A stretch of 24,726 bases of DNA, taken from assembly GCA_004356685.1 (NCBI GenBank), contig SMWS01000026.1, positions 1 through 24,726 of the forward strand. Direction: 5' to 3'. The position numbers and the translations under genes are program-made. This document shows, piece after piece, positions 1-6,456 of the stretch (its first letter is position 1; every line of letters starts with the position of its first letter). This DNA is from Deltaproteobacteria bacterium. GTDB lineage: Bacteria > Desulfobacterota_D > UBA1144 > Nemesobacterales > N074bin48. Below the pieces are notes generated by a model. The model saw only the letters and a list, made by a program, of their open reading frames with translations. It did not search any database and had not been told where the DNA came from.

Positions 1-1281
1 AAAGAAAAGGTGATAGAATATCTGCAAGAAAATAAAATTGGGAAAAGGCAGATAAACTACAGACTCAGGGATTGGGGAATTTCGCGGCAGAGGTATTGGG
101 GCACGCCAATACCGATGATAAATTGCAAAAAATGTGGAACCATTGCAGTACCTGAGCAAGATTTACCGGTAGAGCTTCCCATTGATATTAAATTTAGCGG
201 TAAAGGCGGTTCACCCCTTAAAAATATAGATGAGTTTGTAAATGTAAAATGTCCTGAGTGTGGCTCAGATGCTAAGCGAGAAACGGATACCATGGACACG
301 TTTGTAGAATCTTCGTGGTACTTCATGAGATATGCATCGCCCGGTTATGAAAAAGGAATTTTTAGCCCGGATAAAGTAAAGTACTGGCTTTCAGTTGATC
401 AGTATATTGGCGGTATTGAACATGCTATTTTGCATCTGCTTTACTCCAGATTTTTTACAAAGGTACTAAGAGACCTGGGGCTTTGTGAATTAGATGAGCC
501 ATTTAAAAATTTATTAACTCAGGGAATGGTCATAAAGGACGGGACAAAAATGTCCAAATCAGTTGGCAACGTAGTCGATCCTGATGACATGATCAAAAAA
601 TACGGAGCCGACACTGTAAGGGTATTTATGATGTTTGCTTCACCCGTACAAAGAGATCTTGACTGGAGTAATGAAGGTGTTGAGGGGTCGTTTAGATTTT
701 TGAACAGGGTATGGAGACTGGTTTATGAAAATATAGATATATTAGAATTAAATTTAGATTCAGATGGGCAGTTTGATGGCCTGGAAAAGGAATCTAAGGA
801 GCTAAAAATCCAGGTGCATAAAACGATTAAGAAGGTTACAGATGACCTGGAAAAATTTCAGTTTAATACATCAATTGCGGCCGTTATGGAGCTACTTAAC
901 TCTACTTCAAAGTTTGAGTATAAATCTGACAGCGATAAAAATGTTCTTAGTGAAGCAATACTAACAATTATCAGACTTCTTTATCCTATTGCTCCTCATT
1001 TTTCACAGGAGTTATGGAGTATTCTTGGCAAAGAAGGTTCTCTTGTTGACTTACAATGGATAGGATGGGACTTGAAAATAGTTAAAAGTGCTTCTATAAC
1101 AGTAGTATTTCAGGTGAATGGTAAGCTTAGAAGCCAGCTTGTGATGGATTCGGAGTCAAGCGAAGAAGATTTAAAGGCCGCGGCGTATGACGACAGGAGA
1201 ATAAAAAGCTATATTGAGGATAAACAAGTTCGCAAGGTAATAGTAGTTCCTAAAAAACTTGTAAACATCGTGGTTGGGTAA
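1..1281 (+). CDS. leuS: Leucyl-tRNA synthetase, C-terminal half (5' end outside window)
   Basis: This class I aminoacyl-tRNA synthetase charges tRNA-Leu with leucine in the cytoplasm. The reading frame is open from base 1, so the 426 residues seen are roughly the C-terminal half of a protein usually about 820-860 long; the GTG at base 10 is an internal Val codon, not the start. Counting from base 1, the visible parts are the [12 protein letters not shown] segment (about residues 24-35), paired cysteines CxxC at 42/45 and 84/87 of the zinc-binding insertion, the SSWYFMRY segment, and the class I signature KMSKS at bases 547-561, followed by the DWSNEGVEG motif typical of bacterial LeuRS. The last 60 residues form the small C-terminal domain (VFQVNGKLR). 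The editing domain lies upstream of the window. The next gene follows 58 bp downstream on the same strand. Confidence 0.97.
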   Translation, partial: KEKVIEYLQENKIGKRQINYRLRDWGISRQRYWGTPIPMINCKKCGTIAVPEQDLPVELPIDIKFSGKGGSPLKNIDEFVNVKCPECGSDAKRETDTMDTFVESSWYFMRYASPGYEKGIFSPDKVKYWLSVDQYIGGIEHAILHLLYSRFFTKVLRDLGLCELDEPFKNLLTQGMVIKDGTKMSKSVGNVVDPDDMIKKYGADTVRVFMMFASPVQRDLDWSNEGVEGSFRFLNRVWRLVYENIDILELNLDSDGQFDGLEKESKELKIQVHKTIKKVTDDLEKFQFNTSIAAVMELLNSTSKFEYKSDSDKNVLSEAILTIIRLLYPIAPHFSQELWSILGKEGSLVDLQWIGWDLKIVKSASITVVFQVNGKLRSQLVMDSESSEEDLKAAAYDDRRIKSYIEDKQVRKVIVVPKKLVNIVVG

Positions 1282-1339
1282 AACTTTAGGTAATACAGTA
1301 CTTATAAGTGGGAGCATTATACTTTAAAAAGGTGTATAT

Positions 1340-2401
1340 ATGAGCGCAAAAAAATTGTTTCAAAAAAAAGTGGATGCAATAGAAGTCGGGAGTTCTAAAT
1401 CCATTTCTGAACTTTTAAATAGAATGGGAAACACCGGATTTCAGGGAAAGAGTTTGGCAAAGGTCGTCGATGTTTATGAAGATATGATAAGAGACGAAGA
1501 CGTAACGATTCTTTTTGGCTATACGGGTTCTCTATCTACTACAGGGCAGTGGAAGATAGTTAACTGGCTTATAGAAAATAGATATATAGATATCTTAATT
1601 CCGACTGGAGCAAATATTTCAGAAGATTTGGTAGATGCAATGGGCATGGCTTACTGGCAGGGAGACCCTAAAGCAAATGATGAACTGTTATTTAGCGAAG
1701 GAGTTAACAGATATTACGATGTTTACGGAAAAGAAAGTGATTATTTGAAAATGACTGAGTTTATAGCAGAATTTATAGTCACCTTGGAAGATGGTTATAA
1801 ATATTCATCTAAAGAATTTTTACATCTTTTTGGTTTATGGCTTTCAGGACGGGGGATAAAAAGTATAGTAGCAGTCGCTGCCCAAAACGGTGTGCCAATA
1901 TTTTGTCCTGCAATAGCAGATAGCCCTTACGGGGATGCGGCGCTTATTGCAAAAAGCAGAGGGTTTAATCTTACTATCGATGCAATTAAAGATTATATCG
2001 AATTTATGAAACTTGGCGAGGGTGTTAAACAAACCGGGGTTGTATATATTGGTGGAGGGGTTCCTAAAGACTTTATACAGCTTTTTGCAGTCACTGCAGA
2101 CCTTTTATATCAGGATAGGAAGGTTCCAAACAGACCCGGTGGAAATACAAGAAAAGAAGTTGGAAATCTTGAGACTTACTATCCACACAAATACGCAATA
2201 CAGATCACTACCGATTCTCCCCAGTGGGGAGGGCTTTCAGGCTGTACATTTGATGAGGCGGTTTCGTGGGGGAAAGAGCAGCCCGGTGGAAGGCTTGTGC
2301 AGTGCTATTGTGATGCTACTATAGCTCTTCCACTTATAACTCAGGCACTGTCCGAAAGAGTAGATATTAAAAGACCTGGCAGGGTTTTTACTAATAATTA
2401 A
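1340..2401 (+). CDS. Deoxyhypusine synthase family protein
   Basis: A 353-residue NAD-dependent aminobutyl-transferase of the deoxyhypusine synthase (DHS) fold. In archaea and eukaryotes DHS moves the butylamine part of spermidine to a lysine of eIF5A. Bacteria lack eIF5A, and bacterial relatives are thought to act on free polyamines, for example making homospermidine. Seen here: the region EAVSWGK, whose Lys312 matches the catalytic lysine of DHS, then a YCDATIALPL segment like the YADASLVFPL of canonical DHS, and the conserved FGYTGSLSTTG and IPTGANISED stretches at about residues 59-96. AAGGTG lies 6 bp before the ATG. It follows leuS by 58 bp on the same strand and may be cotranscribed. 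The family is clear; the substrate cannot be read from sequence. Confidence 0.88.
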   Translation: MSAKKLFQKKVDAIEVGSSKSISELLNRMGNTGFQGKSLAKVVDVYEDMIRDEDVTILFGYTGSLSTTGQWKIVNWLIENRYIDILIPTGANISEDLVDAMGMAYWQGDPKANDELLFSEGVNRYYDVYGKESDYLKMTEFIAEFIVTLEDGYKYSSKEFLHLFGLWLSGRGIKSIVAVAAQNGVPIFCPAIADSPYGDAALIAKSRGFNLTIDAIKDYIEFMKLGEGVKQTGVVYIGGGVPKDFIQLFAVTADLLYQDRKVPNRPGGNTRKEVGNLETYYPHKYAIQITTDSPQWGGLSGCTFDEAVSWGKEQPGGRLVQCYCDATIALPLITQALSERVDIKRPGRVFTNN

Positions 2402-2449
2402 ACTTGCTTTTCGATTTGCCTAATAATTATTAATAAAGATATTTACTAC

Positions 2450-2470
2450 AGCCTAGCAGAACTACGGCTT
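2450..2470 (+). terminator. Weak hairpin after the DHS-like gene
   Basis: AGCC-TAG pairs with CTA-(C)-GGCT around a CAGAA loop, with one bulged base, and is followed by a moderately T-rich stretch. It lies about 50 bp after the stop codon. The U-tract is poor, so this is only a possible terminator. Confidence 0.3.
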
Positions 2471-2519
2471 ATTGTTATACATACTTTTGTTGACAGTAAT
2501 ATATAAAATTATTAATTGA

Positions 2520-2556
2520 TGACAATATTTGACATATTATTGTTCCAAATTGTCAC
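2520..2556. promoter_or_regulatory. Upstream activator-like element of the first paralog
   Basis: TGACAAT at 2520-2526 and ATTGTCA at 2549-2555 are inverted copies, with a second TGACA copy at 2531-2534 and neighbours (TTTGACAT). The element ends 89 bp before the GG of the -24 box at 2643. Nearly the same sequence occurs at the same distance from the second paralog's promoter (3285-3320). The position fits the binding site of a sigma-54 enhancer-binding protein. A further TGACA half-site is at 2491-2495. Confidence 0.6.
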
Positions 2557-2642
2557 AAATATACGACCTAGATAGTACGTGCTTTATCTTAATATTGATA
2601 TAACCTGCTGTAATCATGAACTATATATTGATCTACTCGTCA

Positions 2643-2658
2643 TGGTATAATAATTGCT
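2643..2658 (+). promoter_or_regulatory. Sigma-54-type -24/-12 promoter
   Basis: The sequence TGGTATAATAATTGCT matches the RpoN pattern TGGCAYR-N4-TTGCW at every position but one (T for C after TGG). The GG and GC dinucleotides have exactly the required spacing (G2644 to G2656, 12 bases). The expected transcription start is near 2669, giving a leader of about 34 bases before the ATG at 2703. The TATAAT inside it is a possible sigma-70 -10 box, but no -35 box sits at proper spacing. Confidence 0.68.
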
Positions 2659-2702
2659 TGTAATACAATAAAAGTCTTATATGTATTTATCATGGGGAAC
2701 TG

Positions 2703-3227
2703 ATGAAATCAATATATATGCCAAATGATAGTTTTAATAGTAAAGATGAAATCAATATCATTAATAAACTCTTATCAAAGTTAAATGGCAGTGTGTTAGA
2801 TGATATAGATGACAAAATTGAGGTATGGATTATAGGAAATAAAGACAAAGATTTTTTTAATAGCCGTGTGGAGATTCCCATGAGAGAACATAGAATACTC
2901 GACCCTATAGATGAACTTCCAATATCAGAATATAGAGAAGTACAGCATATCGCAGTAGTAAATTACAAGTTTAGTATAGCGACAAATGTAACTAGAGAGT
3001 TTTTGTATGGAAACACCGATTATGATGTTTCTGACTTTATTACATGGGTTATAAGAAGATTAAAGAATAAATTTCCAAAAAAGAAAGTGAGACTTGTTGT
3101 AAATGAAGTTAAAGAGAAATATGACAAAGAAAACAATCATATTGAACTGCTTCAAAAAATAAAACAAACAAGATATTATTATACTGGGCTAATTAAGAGT
3201 AATGGAAACAAATATTCTGCAGCCTGA
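2703..3227 (+). CDS. Uncharacterised protein, first of a tandem paralogous pair
   Basis: A 174-residue soluble protein that I do not recognise. No signal peptide, membrane segment or known catalytic motif is visible. It shares with the next gene a conserved core: an MKSI-PN-SF start, a VWIIGN-D-(D/E)FF block (about residues 46-57), the LDP-D-LPI block followed by R and HIAVVN (about 66-90), and N-D-DVSDF then PKKK (about 104-130). It then has its own lysine-rich, coiled-coil-like tail of about 45 residues. The GGGGA ribosome site at 2694-2698 supports the ATG. It is monocistronic in appearance, driven by the sigma-54-type promoter at 2643 and the upstream element at 2520. The alternation of hydrophobic strands and helices suggests a compact alpha/beta domain, but this is inference. 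Confidence 0.8.
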   Translation: MKSIYMPNDSFNSKDEINIINKLLSKLNGSVLDDIDDKIEVWIIGNKDKDFFNSRVEIPMREHRILDPIDELPISEYREVQHIAVVNYKFSIATNVTREFLYGNTDYDVSDFITWVIRRLKNKFPKKKVRLVVNEVKEKYDKENNHIELLQKIKQTRYYYTGLIKSNGNKYSAA

Positions 3228-3284
3228 TCTGCAGCTAAATAGATAGAAAAATTTCTTTGACTAAGGGTATAGGCTTCTCTTAAG

Positions 3285-3320
3285 TGACAATATATGTCAT
3301 GTGATTACCAAGATTGTCAC
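3285..3320. promoter_or_regulatory. Upstream activator-like element of the second paralog
   Basis: Contains the perfect palindrome TGACA-ATATA-TGTCA at 3285-3299 and a third half-site, ATTGTCAC, at 3313-3320. Spacing and order match the element at 2520-2556 almost base for base, and it ends about 90 bp before the GG of the -24 box at 3409. Outside these motifs and the promoter, the two intergenic regions look largely different, so the motifs are probably kept by selection. Confidence 0.62.
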
Positions 3321-3407
3321 ATACCGCAAAAATTGAGCATTATCATTTACTTTGATTTTTATAATTAAGTGCTCACTATCCTTGATCTTTCTAAAATAAA
3401 TTCCTAA

Positions 3408-3423
3408 TGGCATGATAATTGCC
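3408..3423 (+). promoter_or_regulatory. Sigma-54-type -24/-12 promoter (near consensus)
   Basis: TGGCATGATAATTGCC fits TGGCAYR-N4-TTGC at every fixed position, with G3409 to G3421 exactly 12 bases apart. The predicted start near 3434 leaves a leader of about 30 bases before the ATG at 3464, as for the first paralog. Confidence 0.78.
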
Positions 3424-3463
3424 ATACTATACTAAAGTATAGCAACAATTAATGGGAGAAAAA

Positions 3464-3913
3464 ATGAAATCGATATTTATTCCGAACGAAAGCTTTCAAA
3501 ATAAGAATGAAATTAAAAGCATAAATAGCTATTTGTATAAAAATGCTAAGGTTTTGTTAGAGGAAATAGATGATCAGACCGAAATATGGATTATAGGAAA
3601 TAGAGATCAGGAGTTTTTTGAAAAACAAACCGAACATGCTTACGATGAAAATAGAGTTCTAGACCCTACAGATAGCTTACCTATAGGTAGACATCGTAAA
3701 CTGCGGCATATAGCAGTTATAAATCACAAACATGATCTTGATTCGGACTTACGTTCAGAAATAATATATGCTAATTCGGACTTTGATGTATCAGATTTTG
3801 TTCAAATTGTAATAAATTTATTGAAGCGGCAATATCCTAAAAAGAAAATTGATCAACAAAATAACAGTACAACTGGCAAACGAGATAGTGAAGATTATGC
3901 ACTTGCAGGTTAG
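3464..3913 (+). CDS. Uncharacterised protein, second of the tandem paralogous pair
   Basis: A 149-residue paralog of the preceding gene. It aligns from the first residue (MKSIFIPNESF) through EIWIIGNRDQEFF, LDPTDSLPIGRHRKLRHIAVIN and SDFDVSDF to PKKK, and then carries a shorter polar tail without the first protein's coiled-coil-like extension. I place the start at 3464 rather than at the in-frame ATG 3452 because the paralog begins at the equivalent MKSI and GGGAG lies 5 bp before this ATG. No known fold or catalytic motif is recognised. The retained promoter and activator elements indicate that both copies are under the same control, so they may be a dosage pair or two subunits of one complex. 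Confidence 0.8.
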   Translation: MKSIFIPNESFQNKNEIKSINSYLYKNAKVLLEEIDDQTEIWIIGNRDQEFFEKQTEHAYDENRVLDPTDSLPIGRHRKLRHIAVINHKHDLDSDLRSEIIYANSDFDVSDFVQIVINLLKRQYPKKKIDQQNNSTTGKRDSEDYALAG

Positions 3914-3997
3914 TTGACCGATTAAAGCTGTTATATAATAAAAATATTTACTTTTTATAGTTTATTTAGATTAAATTTTAAATTAATAAAATTAAAA

Positions 3998-4966
3998 TCA
4001 GTGTTTTCCAAGTACCGCGTTAATTCTACTCAAATCTTCTTTTTCAATAGTCCAACCCTGTCCTTCTAAGTTTTCCTCGAGTTGATCGATGTTCTTTGCA
4101 CCTACCAAAGCCGATGAAATAGAAGGATTAGAAAGAACCCAGGCAATAGCTAACTGCCCTACTGATTTATCGTATTTCTTAGATATTTTTTTTAGTTTTT
4201 CAATGATTCTGATATTTCTTTGAAATTGTTTACCCTGAAAAATATTTATATGATATTGCCAGTCACCAGGGTCTGAAAATAATTTTCCAGAGCGCCAATC
4301 ATTATCCGCAAAAGTGGTTTCATTATTGAACTTGCCTGTTAACAAACCGTACGCAAGAGATCCATAAGCAATGACTCCTACCCCATTTCTCCTGCAGTAT
4401 GGTAGCAGTGTTTTCTCTGCTTCCCTCATTAACATATTGTATGGAGGCTGCAGCGAATGAATAGCCCTTGTCTTCATGCATTCTCTAATTTGTTTCACCG
4501 TAAAGTTAGATACTCCTATATATCTGACCTTTCCCGATTTAACCAGGCTGTCCATCACGTTCATCGTTACTTCAAAAGGTGTATTTGTATCAGGCCAGTG
4601 AATTTGATAAAGGTCTATATAGTCTGTGTTTAATCTTTTAAGGCTTGCATCCAGAGCATTTAATATATGCTGTCGGGTACATGCCTTAAACATACAGCCA
4701 TGATCGTCCCATGCAAGTCCTACTTTTGTTGCTATGATCACGTCTTTTCTCTTTTTGCCAAGAGCCTTGCCGAGCAGAGTTTCTGAATGACCAAAACCAT
4801 ATATGTCTGCAGTATCAAAAAAATTTATTCCAAGATCAATAGCTTTTCTAATAGTTGATATCGATTGTTTATCATCGGTACTGCCCCAGCTCCCTCCAAT
4901 AGCCCAGCAGCCAAAACCTATTTTTGATACATTTAAATTAGATACCCCAAGATTGTTGTATTCCAT
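3998..4966 (-). CDS. Aldo/keto reductase
   Basis: A 322-residue NADPH-dependent oxidoreductase of the aldo/keto reductase superfamily, a TIM barrel that reduces aldehydes and ketones in the cytoplasm. The catalytic tetrad is complete: Asp51 and Tyr56 in FFDTADIYG, Lys81 in ATKVG, and His123 in YQIHWPD. The GVSNF block (about residue 157) and the C-terminal LVGAKNIDQLEENL segment of the nucleotide-binding site are also present. It resembles the YajO/Tas-like branch that uses free carbonyls; the true substrate is not deducible. A GGAG ribosome site precedes the ATG, and the gene has its own promoter at 5003-5032, so it is probably transcribed apart from queE, which ends 94 bp upstream. Confidence 0.92.
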   Translation of the reverse strand: MEYNNLGVSNLNVSKIGFGCWAIGGSWGSTDDKQSISTIRKAIDLGINFFDTADIYGFGHSETLLGKALGKKRKDVIIATKVGLAWDDHGCMFKACTRQHILNALDASLKRLNTDYIDLYQIHWPDTNTPFEVTMNVMDSLVKSGKVRYIGVSNFTVKQIRECMKTRAIHSLQPPYNMLMREAEKTLLPYCRRNGVGVIAYGSLAYGLLTGKFNNETTFADNDWRSGKLFSDPGDWQYHINIFQGKQFQRNIRIIEKLKKISKKYDKSVGQLAIAWVLSNPSISSALVGAKNIDQLEENLEGQGWTIEKEDLSRINAVLGKH

Positions 4967-5002
4967 TGTTTATAGCTCCAGAAGAAAATTAATTAAAATA
5001 CT

Positions 5003-5032
5003 ATTATCATTTTATTATAAACGGTATGTCAA
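5003..5032 (-). promoter_or_regulatory. Sigma-70-type promoter of the aldo/keto reductase gene
   Basis: On the minus strand TTGACA (5032-5027) is followed after 18 bp by GATAAT (5008-5003). The start of transcription would be near 4996, about 30 bases before the ATG. Confidence 0.6.
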
Positions 5033-5060
5033 CCCTCTTTTTTTATTAGATTAAAAAAAA

Positions 5061-5702
5061 TTAAACACCTCTTGCTTCACCCCATACTATCTTATGCAGC
5101 TGTGGAAGAGTTCTTATATTTTCTAAATTATCGTTTAATACCTTTTCAAAAAGCCATTTCATATCAGAATGATACACAGGCTGAAAGATAATATTTGCAT
5201 GTATCTTATTTTTATCTAACACTTTTTTTGCATATTGATAATCTCTATCATCTTGTATTACAAATTTCAACTGGTCAGTACTCCTAAGTTTTTCAAATAG
5301 TTTAAAATCCATCTTATGCTCCATATTAGAACTGGGGCATTTACAGTCCATGCTTATTAAAGAGTTATCCTTCCAAAATATATCTGGCGGATCTCTATGG
5401 CCGCTTGTTTCCAACACGATTGAATAATCGAGTTCTATAAGCTGGGTAGTAAGAATTACTAGTTCCTTTTCCTGCAGCAGAGGCTCGCCACCTGTAATAC
5501 AGATCCTCTTGCACTGGTATTTATAAATCTCTTTTTTAACTTGTTCAACATCAACATTTTTAAAATCAGTTCCCTCAACTGCATACATTGTATCACACCA
5601 CATGCAGCGAAGGTCACATCCAAATAGTCTTAAAAATATCGTAGGAAGCCCAATTTGTATTCCCTCTCCCTGAACTGAATAAAATATTTCGCTGACTCTC
5701 AT
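5061..5702 (-). CDS. queE: 7-carboxy-7-deazaguanine synthase
   Basis: A radical SAM enzyme that converts 6-carboxy-tetrahydropterin to 7-carboxy-7-deazaguanine, the ring-contraction step of queuosine/preQ0 synthesis. At 213 residues it has normal length. The N-terminal EIFYSVQGEG motif precedes the [4Fe-4S]-binding CX3CX2C (Cys29, Cys33, Cys36), then the TGGEPLLQ SAM-binding segment (about residues 70-77), and the family's C-terminal HKIVWGEARGV ending. It lies 30 bp after queC on the same strand, so the two are probably one unit. queD and queF are not in the window. There is no clear Shine-Dalgarno before the ATG. Confidence 0.95.
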   Translation of the reverse strand: MRVSEIFYSVQGEGIQIGLPTIFLRLFGCDLRCMWCDTMYAVEGTDFKNVDVEQVKKEIYKYQCKRICITGGEPLLQEKELVILTTQLIELDYSIVLETSGHRDPPDIFWKDNSLISMDCKCPSSNMEHKMDFKLFEKLRSTDQLKFVIQDDRDYQYAKKVLDKNKIHANIIFQPVYHSDMKWLFEKVLNDNLENIRTLPQLHKIVWGEARGV

Positions 5703-5732
5703 TTTTAGGTTAATATCTAAAAGAAAAATTTG

Positions 5733-6407
5733 CTAGTTATTGTAAATAGTAGGGTCTGTGATGCCTGCTTCAGTAAATGCCCTTTTCCTTTCTCTGCAAG
5801 AGCTGCAAACCCCACAATGATTTTTTTTCCCCTTGTAGCATGACCATGTATTTTCAAAAGGCACATTAAGATCATTTCCAAGCTTAACAATATCTGATTT
5901 GTCTAAATCTACAAAAGGGGCTGAAATTCTTAAATTCTTATTGTCGTTAGCGAGAATCTGGCTATTTTGAAAGGAATCGATAAATTCTTTTCTACAATCT
6001 GGATAAACTCCCCTGTCAGAAAAATGAACTCCAAAAAAGATGTGATTACAGCCAACAGACTGAGCATATGCAACTGCCAGGGTGAGAAATATAGAATTCC
6101 TATTAGGTACTATAGTGGTCCTGAGTGTATCATAAAACTCAGTTGTTTCAGGCACTTCGGGTATGTCTACTTTTGAATCTGTAAGAGCAGACCCCTTAAT
6201 TAAATCTTTAATACCAGTAATATCGATTGTTATGTTTTGTACTTTTAATATGTTACAGGTATTTTTTACAAACTGGATTTCTTTACCATGTTTTTGTCCG
6301 TATAAAAAAGTTAGTACGACAGGCCTGTAACCTTCATCCATTAATTTATAGAGTAGCGTGGTGCTGTCGATACCTCCAGAACCAATTAGCACTGCTTTTT
6401 TATCCAT
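5733..6407 (-). CDS. queC: 7-cyano-7-deazaguanine synthase
   Basis: QueC uses ATP and ammonia to turn 7-carboxy-7-deazaguanine into preQ0, the step after QueE. The 224-residue protein has the PP-loop SGGIDST at residues 10-16 and the zinc-binding cysteines C190, C198, C201 and C204 in the C-terminal CxxCxxC cluster. The frame is open further upstream, but the extension (to 6557) overlaps the FTR1 coding region and has no family similarity. MDKKAVLIGSGG is where QueC proteins start, so I take the ATG at 6407. No strong ribosome site precedes it. It begins 49 bp after the FTR1 gene, on the same strand, with queE directly downstream. Confidence 0.94.
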   Translation of the reverse strand: MDKKAVLIGSGGIDSTTLLYKLMDEGYRPVVLTFLYGQKHGKEIQFVKNTCNILKVQNITIDITGIKDLIKGSALTDSKVDIPEVPETTEFYDTLRTTIVPNRNSIFLTLAVAYAQSVGCNHIFFGVHFSDRGVYPDCRKEFIDSFQNSQILANDNKNLRISAPFVDLDKSDIVKLGNDLNVPFENTWSCYKGKKNHCGVCSSCRERKRAFTEAGITDPTIYNN

Positions 6408-6456
6408 GGTGGAATATTGTACTATATTATTTTTTGATGAAATTAACAGAAGGGGT

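Noticed and set aside
2013..2324. 103-codon open frame inside the DHS-like gene
   Set aside because: Overlaps a conserved enzyme gene on the same strand in another frame; no ribosome site, no family similarity.
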